The notes beneath the pieces were generated by a model. The model saw only the letters and a program-made list of their open reading frames with translations, was not told the DNA's origin and did no database searches. From an uncultured Gammaproteobacteria bacterium (GTDB lineage: Bacteria > Pseudomonadota > Gammaproteobacteria > Steroidobacterales > Foliamicaceae): a DNA stretch of 64,000 nt. Each line of letters opens with the position of its first letter. The stretch's first letter is position 1. The stretch is taken from positions 2,832,129 to 2,896,128 of the forward strand of contig OX639965.1 in assembly GCA_951828235.1 (NCBI GenBank), given 5' to 3'. The position numbers were made by a program, and so were the translations under genes. Shown here piece after piece: positions 8,990 to 17,362 of the stretch.

Positions 8990-9556
8990 GTGTCCCGCAG
9001 GCCAGGCCTCAGGCAGGAGCTGCTCAGGTTCTGGTTCGAGGATTCCGGCCCGGAACTATGGTTTGCCAGGAGCGACGATTTCGACCAGGCGATCCGCGAG
9101 CGCTTTCTCGCCGACTACGAGGCCGCCGCACGCGGCGACTACGACGACTGGCAGGGCAGCGGTAGCGGCTGCGTGACCCTCTGCCTTCTGCTGGATCAGT
9201 TTCCGCGCAACCTGTTTCGCAATGATGCGCGAGCGTTCGCAACCGACGCCAAGGCGCGTGAAATAGCCCACCATGCCATCGACGCAGGGCACGACATGGA
9301 GGAGGACGTGAGCAGGGACATGCGAAAGTTCCTCTATCTTCCTTTCGAACACAGCGAAGACCTCGACGACCAGCGACTCTGCATGGAGCTGATGGCCGAG
9401 CGCCTGGATCCCGTTGGAGAGGACCTGGACTGGGCGCGCAAGCACTTCGTCATCATCGAGCGCTTCGGCCGGTTCCCGCACCGCAATGAAGCGCTGGGAC
9501 GCGAATCCACCCCCGAAGAACTGAAATTCCTGAAGGGCCCCGACTCCAGCTTCTAG
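8990..9556 (+). CDS. DUF924 family protein
   Basis: 188 residues starting with GTG, 13 bases after the previous stop. The family features are plain: LLRFWFEDSGPELWF at the start, LDQFPRNLFR in the middle, and FLYLPFEHSEDLDDQ with HRNEALGRESTPEE near the end. The fold is helical and TPR-like in solved relatives. The biochemical role is not established. Probably co-transcribed with the peroxiredoxin and MDR genes. Confidence 0.88.
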   Translation: MSRRPGLRQELLRFWFEDSGPELWFARSDDFDQAIRERFLADYEAAARGDYDDWQGSGSGCVTLCLLLDQFPRNLFRNDARAFATDAKAREIAHHAIDAGHDMEEDVSRDMRKFLYLPFEHSEDLDDQRLCMELMAERLDPVGEDLDWARKHFVIIERFGRFPHRNEALGRESTPEELKFLKGPDSSF

Positions 9557-9563
9557 CTGCCTC

Positions 9564-10118
9564 TTACGCGGGAAAGGGGCAGGAGTCCTCTTTCTCCACA
9601 AGGTCGAAGGTAAACAGCATCTTGGCCATGCCGGTCAGCACCGCCATGACCATGCCCAGCTCCATGATTTCCGCCGGACTGAAATGCCGCTTAAGGCGCT
9701 CGTGCAGCGCCTCATCCAGCGAGCCGGAAGGATTGGTGAGCACCATCTGGTCGGCCAGGGCGAGAGCGGCTCGCTCACGCTCGGAAAACGGGCCGCTTTC
9801 GTATTTGTCCAGTTGATTGATCTGTTCCTGGGTCACTCCCGCTGCCAGCGCGTCGGGACGATTGCCCTGGTTGCAGAAACGGCAGCCGTGCGTGGTCGAC
9901 AGGCGCAAGCGGGCCAATTCCTTGATAACCCGCTCCACGCGCCCACCGTGGAACAGGCGTTCGTAGAACTCGCCGTACCAGTCGTACAGCTCCGGCGCAT
10001 GCGCCATGATCTCAAACCACGTGGCGTCCCCGCGCAGCGCCATGGATCGCTCCCATCCCTGCCGGATGTGCTCCGGCATGTCGCCCGGAGCGATGCGCGG
10101 CAATTGAGGTTGCGGCAT
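9564..10118 (-). CDS. Carboxymuconolactone decarboxylase (AhpD-like) family protein
   Basis: 184 residues, ATG start. The all-helical CMD fold is indicated by RVERVIKELARLRLSTTHGCRFCNQ, containing the redox CxxC (HGCRFC) expected of AhpD-like alkylhydroperoxidase proteins, followed by ERAALALADQM. Such proteins act as peroxidase partners or as gamma-carboxymuconolactone decarboxylases; the CxxC favours a redox role. The gene starts three bases after the stop of the upstream membrane-protein gene on the same strand, so they form an operon, convergent with the DUF924 gene. Confidence 0.85.
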   Translation of the reverse strand: MPQPQLPRIAPGDMPEHIRQGWERSMALRGDATWFEIMAHAPELYDWYGEFYERLFHGGRVERVIKELARLRLSTTHGCRFCNQGNRPDALAAGVTQEQINQLDKYESGPFSERERAALALADQMVLTNPSGSLDEALHERLKRHFSPAEIMELGMVMAVLTGMAKMLFTFDLVEKEDSCPFPA

Positions 10119-10121
10119 TGA

Positions 10122-10865
10122 TTACCCGAACAGGGGAGCGGCAATCCCCTGAATGGCATTCATGAGGTTGCCCACGGTCTCCGGCGCGCCCGGCTTGAAG
10201 ATTCCGAGGAAGGCTTCCGCTATCAGACCACCCCATATCATAAACACCCACGGGCGCACCCGATGGATGCTGCGCTTCATTGCGTCGTCCTGCTCCCCGG
10301 TAATCGAGCCTTGGCCAAGCGCTCTGACGCCGGCAATGAACCCGGGAATAAAGAGCCGAATCATGACGCCGCACAGGACCATAAACGCAAAGATGATCAG
10401 CTTGGGCGCAAGCCAGGGCGCGTCATCCAGCCGTCCGGTCGAAACGGACCACCACACGGAGACCACGATGGCGAAAATCAGGAACCAGCGGAACCACAGG
10501 TCCAGCTTGGTCAGCGTCGGCATGAAGCTGGCATTGTGCTTGAAATGCATGATCAGCAGCACGGTAAACCAGACCGGACCCAGCACGACGATCATTGCGT
10601 ATTGCCAGGGCGGATGCGATACGCCCACGTATTCCGAGAGGATCCCCCCTACGGTCAGCATCATGCTCAGGCACAGCCGCGGCAACAGGTCGATCCACAG
10701 CATGATGCGCGACGCCATGAATCTTTGGTCGGGCGTGTTCGAGCGGTTGAGAATCATTCGCGTGGAATAAAACACGCCGATGTCGCCACCCAGCCAGTAA
10801 GCAAACAGCACCAGGTGAAGAATCAGCCAGATCGTGTGGCCGAGATCGCCTTCAGCTCCATTCAT
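10122..10865 (-). CDS. Multi-pass membrane protein, paralogue of the gene at 58237
   Basis: About 247 residues. I chose the ATG at 10865 because AGGAGG lies nine bases upstream; an ATG two codons earlier and a longer frame from 10934 are alternatives. About six membrane helices: WLILHLVLFAYWLGGDIGVF, LWIDLLPRLCLSMMLTVGGI, AMIVVLGPVWFTVLLIMHF, FLIFAIVVSVWW, LIIFAFMVLCGVMI and FMIWGGLIAEAFLG. The first two motifs recur in the protein at 58237. Conserved His, Trp and Asp in membrane context could bind a cofactor such as haem (speculative). I do not recognise a named family. Operonic with the CMD gene. Confidence 0.75.
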   Translation of the reverse strand: MNGAEGDLGHTIWLILHLVLFAYWLGGDIGVFYSTRMILNRSNTPDQRFMASRIMLWIDLLPRLCLSMMLTVGGILSEYVGVSHPPWQYAMIVVLGPVWFTVLLIMHFKHNASFMPTLTKLDLWFRWFLIFAIVVSVWWSVSTGRLDDAPWLAPKLIIFAFMVLCGVMIRLFIPGFIAGVRALGQGSITGEQDDAMKRSIHRVRPWVFMIWGGLIAEAFLGIFKPGAPETVGNLMNAIQGIAAPLFG

Positions 10866-10949
10866 GAGCATTCCCCTCCTATAGTCCGGCGCATAGTCTA
10901 ACGTCCAATTACGCGAGTACCTAGCTAGTGCCAAACGCCGCGGGCGGGG

Positions 10950-10955
10950 TAGAAT
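10950..10955 (+). promoter_or_regulatory. Possible -10 box (TAGAAT) for etfB
   Basis: TAGAATTCGCC, the same 11 bases as upstream of the TonB receptor at 3396. The implied leader is about 32 bases. No clear -35. Confidence 0.35.
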
Positions 10956-10993
10956 TCGCCGTTCCGTAACAGCTACAGAGTTTCCGCGGAAGA

Positions 10994-11746
10994 ATGCGCA
11001 AGATACTGGTTACGCTCAAGCGTGTCGTCGACTCCAACGTTCGCGTGCGCGTAAAGCCCGACGGCAGCGGCATGGCTGTCGAGGGCCTGAAGATGAGCGT
11101 CAATCCCTTCGACGAGATCGCGCTCGAAGAGGCACTGCGCATGCGCGAGCGCGGCGAGGCCGGTGAGGTCCTCGCGGTAACGATCGGCGGCGACGAATGC
11201 CAGCAACAGCTTCGCACCGGGCTCGCCATGGGCGCCGACCGGGCCCTGCTGGTCCGGTGCGAAGGCGAAGTCCAGCCGCTGGCGGCCGCCGGCATCCTGC
11301 TGGAAGTAATCCGGCGCGAGGAACCGGACATCGTCATCATGGGCAAGCAGGCCATCGACGACGACTGCAACCAGACCGGCCAGATGGTGGCGACGCTTTG
11401 GGGGCGCCCGCAGGCCACCTTCGCATCCGAGGTAAAGCTGAACGGCGATACGGCCCGGGTGATCCGCGAGGTGGACGCCGGCCTGGAGACCCTGGAGGTC
11501 CAGTTGCCGGCGGTGATCACCACCGACCTGCGCCTGAACGAGCCCCGCTACATCAAACTGCCGGACATCATGAAGGCCCGTAGCAAGCCGCTGGAAACGC
11601 TTTCGGCCGATGACCTTGTGCCGGCCGCGCCACCGGCGCTGACCGCACTGTCATATGAACCGCCCGCGCAGCGGCAGAAAGGCGTTGTGGTGGATGACGT
11701 GCCGGCCCTGATGGGAATGCTGCGGGAACGCGGCCTGGTGAGTTGA
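10994..11746 (+). CDS. etfB: Electron transfer flavoprotein beta subunit
   Basis: 250 residues. EtfB binds AMP and pairs with EtfA to carry electrons from acyl-CoA and other dehydrogenases to ETF-ubiquinone oxidoreductase. Diagnostic stretches: MRKILVTLKRVVD at the start, MSVNPFDEIALEEALRMRE, the MGADRALLV strand, IVIMGKQAIDDDCNQTGQM and the signature LPAVITTDLRLNEPRY. Full length for the family. Directly followed by etfA after nine bases, the standard order. Confidence 0.96.
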   Translation: MRKILVTLKRVVDSNVRVRVKPDGSGMAVEGLKMSVNPFDEIALEEALRMRERGEAGEVLAVTIGGDECQQQLRTGLAMGADRALLVRCEGEVQPLAAAGILLEVIRREEPDIVIMGKQAIDDDCNQTGQMVATLWGRPQATFASEVKLNGDTARVIREVDAGLETLEVQLPAVITTDLRLNEPRYIKLPDIMKARSKPLETLSADDLVPAAPPALTALSYEPPAQRQKGVVVDDVPALMGMLRERGLVS

Positions 11747-11755
11747 GGTGACGGC

Positions 11756-12706
11756 GTGAGCGCGGTACTGGTAGTTGCCGAGCACGACGGTCAGACGCTG
11801 CACGCGGGCGTTGCAAGAGCCGTAAGCTGCGGCCTGGCGATCGAAGCGGACCGGCTGGACGTGGCGGTGCTCGGACAGGATTGCGGCGGCGTGGCCCGGC
11901 AGGCCGCGCGGATTGAAGGTGTCACCCGCGTCCTCTGCCTGGACCGGAGCGAGAATGCAAAGCCGGTGGCCGCGATTCGGGCCCCGCAACTTGCGGCACT
12001 GGCCGCCGACGGATACAGCCATGTGCTGGGCCCGTCCACAACCTTCGGCAAGGACCTGATGCCGCGCGTGGCCGCCCTGCTGGGCGTTCCGCAGGTCAGC
12101 GACATCATGAGCGTGGAAGGCGATCGGCGGTTCAAGCGCCCGATCTACGCGGGCAACGCCGTGCTTACCGTGGAGACGCCCGCCGAACATATCGTGGTGG
12201 GTACCGCGCGACTGGCTTCATGGCCGGTCGCCGGGGAAGACGGTGAGGCCGCGATTGAGCAGGCGCAAACGGATGTCGAGCTGCCCGAACATACAAGCTG
12301 GCTGGAACTGAAGTCGGCCGAAACCGAGCGGCCGGACCTGCAAAGCGCCAGCGTCGTCGTTTCCGGCGGTCGCGCTCTGGGCAGCGGCGAAAATTTTTCC
12401 CTGCTCTACGATCTGGCGGACCGGCTGGGGGCCGCGGTCGGCGCATCCCGCGCGGCGGTGGATGCAGGTTACGTTTCCAACGACATGCAGGTGGGGCAGA
12501 CGGGCAAGATCATCGCCCCCGATCTGTATTTCGCCATCGGCATATCCGGCGCCATACAGCATCTGACCGGGATCAAGGACGCAGGCGTGATCGTGGCAAT
12601 CAACAAGGACCCGGAGGCCCCGATCTTCGAGGTCGCCGACATCGGCCTGGTCGGCGACCTGTTTGCAATCGTCCCGGAGATTCAGGCCGCGGTGGAGGAT
12701 TCCTGA
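11756..12706 (+). CDS. etfA: Electron transfer flavoprotein alpha subunit
   Basis: 316 residues, GTG start with GAGGTG upstream. The N-terminal domain contains [21 protein letters not shown]. The C-terminal FAD domain is clear: [57 protein letters not shown], and [20 protein letters not shown]. Forms the EtfAB heterodimer with the preceding product. The next gene, a sulfurtransferase, starts at the base after its stop, so the operon continues. Confidence 0.96.
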   Translation: MSAVLVVAEHDGQTLHAGVARAVSCGLAIEADRLDVAVLGQDCGGVARQAARIEGVTRVLCLDRSENAKPVAAIRAPQLAALAADGYSHVLGPSTTFGKDLMPRVAALLGVPQVSDIMSVEGDRRFKRPIYAGNAVLTVETPAEHIVVGTARLASWPVAGEDGEAAIEQAQTDVELPEHTSWLELKSAETERPDLQSASVVVSGGRALGSGENFSLLYDLADRLGAAVGASRAAVDAGYVSNDMQVGQTGKIIAPDLYFAIGISGAIQHLTGIKDAGVIVAINKDPEAPIFEVADIGLVGDLFAIVPEIQAAVEDS

Positions 12707-13573
12707 GTGGCCGCGCTGCTGCTGACCCCCGCAGAGCTGCATTCCGCCATCGAGGCGGGTGAGGCCCGCGCGGTGGACTGCCGCTTCGACCTGATGAACC
12801 CCGCGGGAGGTCGGGCGCTCTGGACCAGGGGCCATATCCCCGGGGCGCCCTATGCGGATCTCGACCACGATCTCGCCGGCCAAGCGGCCGGGGAGGGCGG
12901 CCGTCATCCGCTGCCCCATCCCGCGGAATTTGCGACCACGCTGGGGCGCTGGGGCATCAAACCAAATACTTTGGTAGTGGCATACGACAACATGGGCTGC
13001 GCGATCGCCGGCCGGCTCTGGTGGATGATGAACTGGATGGGACATGAGCGCGCCGGGCTATTGGATGGCGGAATTCAGGCCTGGGAAGCGGAAGGCCTTC
13101 CACTGGAACGTGATGAACCTGTCATCGGGCCAACGGACTACCCGGTCGGGGGCCACTGCCGGCCGGTCGTGGGGCTGAACGAAGTGGAGCGCGCGGCGCT
13201 TGACGGCGACATGCGCATGCTTGACGCACGTGACGGCGCCCGCTACCAGGGGCTCTCGGAACCTCTGGATTCGCAGGCGGGACACGTTCCCGGCGCCATC
13301 AATGCCTTCTTCCGCGAGAACCTGGACGCCAACGGGCGGTTCCGGCCGCCTGACGAATTGCGCGAGCACTACCGGGAGCTCCTGGCAGGCGCGGATCCGT
13401 CCACGGCCTGCGTCATGTGCGGATCAGGCGTCACCGCCTGTCACGACCTCTTCGCCATGGAACTGGCTGGTCTTGGCGGCGCTGCGCTGTATCCCGGTTC
13501 GTGGAGCGAATGGTCGCAATCCGAAACACGTCCCGTAGCGCGCGGCCCGGAGCCCGGAGGACCCGCCTCATGA
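12707..13573 (+). CDS. Thiosulfate/3-mercaptopyruvate sulfurtransferase (tandem rhodanese)
   Basis: 288 residues with two rhodanese domains, GTG start immediately after etfA. The N-terminal domain (DCRFDLMNPAGGR, GHIPGAPYADLDHDL) lacks a catalytic cysteine; the C-terminal domain carries VMCGSGVTACHD. The CGSGVTA active-site loop is typical of 3-mercaptopyruvate sulfurtransferases of the SseA type, rather than the CRKGVT of thiosulfate rhodanese. Transfers sulfur to cyanide or thiols. It overlaps the next gene through ATGA. Confidence 0.92.
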   Translation: MAALLLTPAELHSAIEAGEARAVDCRFDLMNPAGGRALWTRGHIPGAPYADLDHDLAGQAAGEGGRHPLPHPAEFATTLGRWGIKPNTLVVAYDNMGCAIAGRLWWMMNWMGHERAGLLDGGIQAWEAEGLPLERDEPVIGPTDYPVGGHCRPVVGLNEVERAALDGDMRMLDARDGARYQGLSEPLDSQAGHVPGAINAFFRENLDANGRFRPPDELREHYRELLAGADPSTACVMCGSGVTACHDLFAMELAGLGGAALYPGSWSEWSQSETRPVARGPEPGGPAS

Positions 13574-14187
13574 CGTTCCACCCCGCAACCCGGGCGCGAG
13601 GGCGTCCCCCCTGGGTGAGAGGGCGTCCCGCCCTCATACTGGCCATGGCGGCACTCGCAGCCGCCTTGATCCTCACCTCCTGCGCCACCGCGGACGGTGA
13701 AGGGTCCCAGGCTTCACGTCCCGGAAGGATGGCCCGTTTCCCGCACAGCATGGGGAATGCCGATTGCTTCTTCCAGAATCGCATCGACAACTTCGAGGTG
13801 CTCAACGAGACCAATCTGCTGGTCTTCGACGGTCGCAGGCGCGTGTACCACGTGGAAGTTTCGCCGCCGTCCATGGACCTTCGCCATGCGTACGGCATTC
13901 AGTTCTCTTCATCGACCGGCCGGGTCTGCGGCAATCCGGGCGAGCGCCTGCAGGTCAGCAACGGTTCCATCGGGCGCTTTCCGGTTTCTGTAACCGGCGT
14001 TTACCGGCTGGATGCAGTCACCCAGGCAGCCGTGCGGGCGCACTTCGGCCAGGCCACGGCCCTGCCTCCGCCGCCGGAAGATGAGGACGCCGGCGCCATC
14101 GAGGAACTGGTAACGGACCTCGAAGAAGAAAATGCGGTGGGCGGGGAATCTCAACCCGAACCCTTCGGTGAGGATCAGGAGAACTGA
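13570..14187 (+). CDS. DUF6491-like lipoprotein
   Basis: 205 residues from the ATG at 13570, which overlaps the previous stop as ATGA. A hydrophobic segment ends in the lipobox LTSC, predicting a lipid-anchored envelope protein. The mature part (DCFFQNRIDNFEVLNE, RRVYHVEVSPPSMDLRHAYG, GRVCGN, VTGVYRLDAVT) matches my recollection of DUF6491, a small domain of unknown function in gammaproteobacteria. An acidic tail follows. Oddity: the codons before the hydrophobic segment contain a copy of the dispersed GGGCGTCCCGCCCTC repeat, so the N-terminus may have been extended; GTG at 13615 or ATG at 13645 are alternative starts. Confidence 0.7.
   Translation: MTFHPATRARGRPPWVRGRPALILAMAALAAALILTSCATADGEGSQASRPGRMARFPHSMGNADCFFQNRIDNFEVLNETNLLVFDGRRRVYHVEVSPPSMDLRHAYGIQFSSSTGRVCGNPGERLQVSNGSIGRFPVSVTGVYRLDAVTQAAVRAHFGQATALPPPPEDEDAGAIEELVTDLEEENAVGGESQPEPFGEDQEN
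13591..13637. repeat. Small dispersed GC-rich repeat, copy 2, inside a coding sequence
   Basis: GAGGGCGTCCCccc followed by GAGAGGGCGTCCCGCCCTC, at 13598-13637. It is read as the basic region of the lipoprotein signal peptide, giving two GRP triplets (ARGRPP and VRGRPA). Confidence 0.55.
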
Positions 14188-14189
14188 GT

Positions 14190-14498
14190 ATGGATAGCGT
14201 CATCGTGCTGTTTAACCTGAAGGAGGGCGCCGACCCGGCCGAATATCAGGCCTGGGCGCGCAGCCGCGACCTGGTGGAAGTGAACCGGCTGCCGTCAGTG
14301 GACCGCTTCCGGGTCCTGCGCTGCGTCGGCCTGCTGGGCGGGACGGATGCACCCCCGTATCAGTACGCGGAGGTCATCGACCTCAACAGCATGGAGAAGT
14401 TCGGCGAGGACATACAGTCGGAAACGGTCGGCCAGCTGGCCGCGGAATTCGGGCAGTTCGCCGAAAACCCCGTCTTCATCCACTGTCAGGACCTCTAA
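14190..14498 (+). CDS. HapK/RedY-like small protein (dimeric alpha/beta barrel)
   Basis: 102 residues starting two bases after the preceding gene. VIVLFNLKEGADPAEYQAWA, RDLVEVNRLPSVDRFRVLR and PPYQYAEVIDLNSMEKF match the pattern of the REDY-like/HapK family, which is associated with prodigiosin clusters but is widespread as a stand-alone ferredoxin-like barrel. No pigment-biosynthesis genes are nearby, so the substrate cannot be inferred. It sits between the DUF6491-like and MaoC genes in one strand-consistent run. Confidence 0.72.
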   Translation: MDSVIVLFNLKEGADPAEYQAWARSRDLVEVNRLPSVDRFRVLRCVGLLGGTDAPPYQYAEVIDLNSMEKFGEDIQSETVGQLAAEFGQFAENPVFIHCQDL

Positions 14499-14506
14499 GC
14501 CCGGAA

Positions 14507-15010
14507 GTGGCCGAGGAAAGCCCCGAAGAGGGCCGCGTGGTGCGGCGCCCCGGCGGACGCTACTACGAGGAGTTCCGCGAGGGAGACGTGTACGAGCATT
14601 CCCCGGCGCGGACGCTGACCGAGACCGACAACACCTGGTTCACGCTGCTCACCATGAACACGCACCCGCTTCACTTCGACAAGGAGTACGCGGGAAAGAC
14701 CGAGTTCGGCCGGCGGCTGATCGTCAGCACGCTGACGCTTTCGGTGCTGGTGGGCATGAGCGTATCGGACGTTAGCGAGAAGGCCATCGCCAACCTGGGC
14801 TGGGGGGACATCCGCCTGCCCAATCCGCTTTTCATCGGCGATACCCTGTACGGATCATCCGAAGTCATCGCCAGGAGGCCATCCAAATCACGTCCCAATG
14901 CCGGAATCGTGACGGTGCGCACCACCGGACGTAACCAGCACGGCGACGTGGTCTGTATTTTCGACCGAACCGTGCTCGTGCCCACGCGCGGCCACGGCAT
15001 TATGGACTAG
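14507..15010 (+). CDS. MaoC-family hotdog dehydratase
   Basis: 167 residues, GTG start eight bases after the previous stop. Hotdog-fold features: YYEEFREGDVYEHSPARTLTE at the N-terminus, then the catalytic Asx/His neighbourhood TMNTHPLHFDKEYA (equivalent to the D-x4-H of R-hydratases, here N-x4-H), followed by FGRRLIVSTLTLSVLVGMSV. Probably hydrates an enoyl- or mesaconyl-type CoA thioester. The substitution pattern MNTHPLHFD is common in mesaconyl-CoA hydratase-like members. No acyl-CoA partner gene is adjacent. Confidence 0.85.
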   Translation: MAEESPEEGRVVRRPGGRYYEEFREGDVYEHSPARTLTETDNTWFTLLTMNTHPLHFDKEYAGKTEFGRRLIVSTLTLSVLVGMSVSDVSEKAIANLGWGDIRLPNPLFIGDTLYGSSEVIARRPSKSRPNAGIVTVRTTGRNQHGDVVCIFDRTVLVPTRGHGIMD

Positions 15011-15060
15011 CGTCGTATCTGGCGGCGCCAGGAGTTTCAACCAGACCGGGAGGGGTCCCA

Positions 15061-15798
15061 ATGAGTGACATTCTGCAAGTTGACCACGTGAACTATCACG
15101 GCCGCATTGCCTACCTGAGCAAGAAACCGGACCGCATGGACCAGGAACGCGGCCGCGAACGGTTCACCATCACCGTTCATTCCGACGGCCACCGCACCTG
15201 CATGGCGCAAAGCGAGATCGACGACCGCCCCAGCGTCATGCGCAACGTGGCGCTGACGCTGGACGAGAACTGGCATCCGCTGGACTGCTTCGTGCGCATA
15301 TCGGTGGGCGACCGGTTCATGGGCAGCGGCTGGTTCCGGTTCAGCGAGGACGAGGCCGAGTGCGAGACATATACGGCCATAGAGGGCCGAGTCTCGCAGA
15401 AAATGAGCCTGATCGAGCGCCCGCGGGCCTTTGTCGACCACGCCATCATCTGCGATTCCTGGGTGTTGAGCATGTTCGATCTCAGCAAGGGCCCGGGCGT
15501 GCAGAAGTTCCCGCAATTGCTGATGTCGTCGCCCGACCATCGCGGCGCCACCGGCCCGTTGCTGGTCAGCATTTCCCCCGCGATCGAATACGTGGGCGAG
15601 GAGAAGATCACGGTGGGGGCGGGCGAGTTCGACGCCCTGCATTTCCGGTTTGGCGAGAACGTCGGACTGCCTAACGAACACCCCAAGTACGATGTCTGGT
15701 GCACCGCCGACGGACACTACATCTTCCTTCGCGGCGCCGTCTACGGCTACATGATGACCTACTACGAACTCATGGACCTGGAGATCGAACATGGATAA
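15061..15798 (+). CDS. Conserved hypothetical protein
   Basis: 245 residues, ATG preceded by a strong GGGAGGGG. No signal peptide and no membrane segment. The sequence is rich in beta-strand-like stretches. EEKITVGAGEFDALHFRF followed by YDVWCTADGHYIFLRG resembles the C-terminal half of DUF3108/DUF6134-type lipocalin-like proteins, where a similar G-x-F-x-A strand is followed by a W-containing strand; this is only a pattern impression. Eight bases overlap the next gene, a secreted protein, so the pair may work together. Function unknown. Confidence 0.65.
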   Translation: MSDILQVDHVNYHGRIAYLSKKPDRMDQERGRERFTITVHSDGHRTCMAQSEIDDRPSVMRNVALTLDENWHPLDCFVRISVGDRFMGSGWFRFSEDEAECETYTAIEGRVSQKMSLIERPRAFVDHAIICDSWVLSMFDLSKGPGVQKFPQLLMSSPDHRGATGPLLVSISPAIEYVGEEKITVGAGEFDALHFRFGENVGLPNEHPKYDVWCTADGHYIFLRGAVYGYMMTYYELMDLEIEHG

Positions 15799-16762
15799 CC
15801 CGTTAGGGAGGGTGTTCGCCCTAAGCATGCTTGCGCTGGCAGGCCCGCTGGGGTTGCTGGGCGCAGGGCCGGCTCTGGCGCAGGGCGAGGACTCCACGCC
15901 CACGGAACGCAATACCATGGTCCTGGCCGAGCTTCTGGCGCGCGTTTACGACAACTACAACCAGGTGTATTTCGACCGTCGCATCGGCTACCCGGAAAAC
16001 GAGCGCCACGATCGTATCGAGATTCGCGTCGAACGCGTCGGCGGCCCGGATTCCATGCTTATGGCTTTCCGGGAGTTCGCCGGCGGGGACTATTCCATGC
16101 TGACGCGTGCGGGGGCGCTGACCCTTTCGCCGGACAACCAGCGGGAGGCGACGCGCATGGAGGTCTGGGACCGCCCGGTTGAGGACCTGGAGCCGATGGC
16201 CGAGGGCGCCGGCGTTACGGCGCGACCGGAGGGGCCGCCGGATTGCGTCGTGTACTGGACCCGCGAGGCCGCGCAATTCCGCGGCCAGGCGGACGGCGAG
16301 TGCGCGGCATGGGCAAATGAATCGCTCCTGGGCGAGCAGCAGATGTGGCTGGACTCGCCGGGCGGCCGGGACCATCCCGGGGGGACCTACGAGCTGCACG
16401 CGGCGCGCATGATGAGCTGCTACATCGACATTCCCGGCGTGAGCGGCGGGCGTGACGAGGAATACAGGCGCTACGACAACCTCCAGGTCCACGACCGCGG
16501 CGGCGGAGCGCGCATCACCCATTCGGACGGCCGGGAGATCGGCATCCGGCTATCGAACGTCGATTGGCCGCTCAACAACTACAGCGACGTCTTCACCCGC
16601 GACGTGCTGGTGCTGTACGTGCTGGAGTACATCGGCGACGAGATCAAGTCCCACGGCTATGTCTTCACGGAACCCACGACCGAACGCATCGGCATCAATC
16701 TCTACTGGATGCTGTCCTACTGCTACATGGAGTCCAACAAAGTGGTCCGTCCGTTCATGTAG
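15791..16762 (+). CDS. Secreted CpcT/CpeT-like protein (tentative)
   Basis: 323 residues with a signal peptide ending ALA at about residue 30 (GAGPALAQ), so exported. The mature part has ARVYDNYNQVYFD, PDCVVYWTREAAQFRGQADG and CAAW, followed by a beta-rich tail. These match the outline of the CpcT/CpeT chromophore-lyase family (FDNxxQ at the start, GC-x-F-x-G-C in the middle), which also has many members outside cyanobacteria with no bilin link. The C-terminal 100 residues (MMSCYIDIPGV onwards) are not explained by that family. It overlaps the gene before it. Confidence 0.5.
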   Translation: MDNPLGRVFALSMLALAGPLGLLGAGPALAQGEDSTPTERNTMVLAELLARVYDNYNQVYFDRRIGYPENERHDRIEIRVERVGGPDSMLMAFREFAGGDYSMLTRAGALTLSPDNQREATRMEVWDRPVEDLEPMAEGAGVTARPEGPPDCVVYWTREAAQFRGQADGECAAWANESLLGEQQMWLDSPGGRDHPGGTYELHAARMMSCYIDIPGVSGGRDEEYRRYDNLQVHDRGGGARITHSDGREIGIRLSNVDWPLNNYSDVFTRDVLVLYVLEYIGDEIKSHGYVFTEPTTERIGINLYWMLSYCYMESNKVVRPFM

Positions 16763-16798
16763 ACCGAAATCGATTGCAAGAAAGCAATAGACTGGGGG

Positions 16799-17362
16799 AT
16801 GGTGCACTATAGGGCAGGCGCTAGCGAATCGATAATCGAAGTGGCCGAAAAGAGAGTATTGATTATCGCAGGCCCAAATGGCGCCGGAAAGACGACCTTT
16901 GCCGCAGAATTCCTGCCTAACGAGGCCGATCGCCCGTATTTCGTCAATGCTGATCTCATTGCCGCTGGTCTGAGTCCGTTCGACCAAGCTGTCGCAGCCG
17001 CTAAAGCGGGCAAGCTGATGGTTCAACAAATTAGGGAGCACGCCCAGGAGGGCCGCAACTTCGCTTTTGAGACAACATTGAGCGGTCACCGCTACAAGCG
17101 TCTAGTCCCGCAATGGCAAAAGCAAGGATACAGAGTAAAGCTGTTCTTCTTGCGATTATCGACACCGGAGGCTGCGATTGAGCGTGTTGCACAGCGGGTT
17201 GCAGAGGGAGGGCACGACGTGCCAGAGAGCGTAATTCGCCGACGCTTCCACTCCGGGTGGCAAAACTTTCATGAGATATACAAGAATGTCGTCAATGACT
17301 GGGCTTTATACGATAATTACGGTGACAAACCCATACTAGTTGAACAGGAGATCAGAATGTGA
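16799..17362 (+). CDS. Zeta-toxin-like P-loop kinase
   Basis: 187 residues if the ATG at 16799 is used; a GTG at 16841 would trim the first 14. RVLIIAGPNGAGKTTFAAEF gives the Walker A motif of the zeta-toxin/PezT fold, followed by VNADLIAAGLSPF (substrate-sensing Asp region) and FAFETTLSG, the second hallmark of the family. FFLRLSTPEAAIERVAQRV and VIRRRFHSGWQNF complete it. Zeta toxins phosphorylate UDP-N-acetylglucosamine; many chromosomal relatives are uncharacterised. It overlaps the next gene (ATGTGA junction). Base composition is visibly more A+T-rich than the flanks, suggesting acquisition. Confidence 0.85.
   Translation: MVHYRAGASESIIEVAEKRVLIIAGPNGAGKTTFAAEFLPNEADRPYFVNADLIAAGLSPFDQAVAAAKAGKLMVQQIREHAQEGRNFAFETTLSGHRYKRLVPQWQKQGYRVKLFFLRLSTPEAAIERVAQRVAEGGHDVPESVIRRRFHSGWQNFHEIYKNVVNDWALYDNYGDKPILVEQEIRM

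Noticed and set aside
13417..13569. Upstream extension of the lipoprotein gene
   Set aside because: These codons run in another frame of the sulfurtransferase gene and give a basic, non-signal-like peptide.
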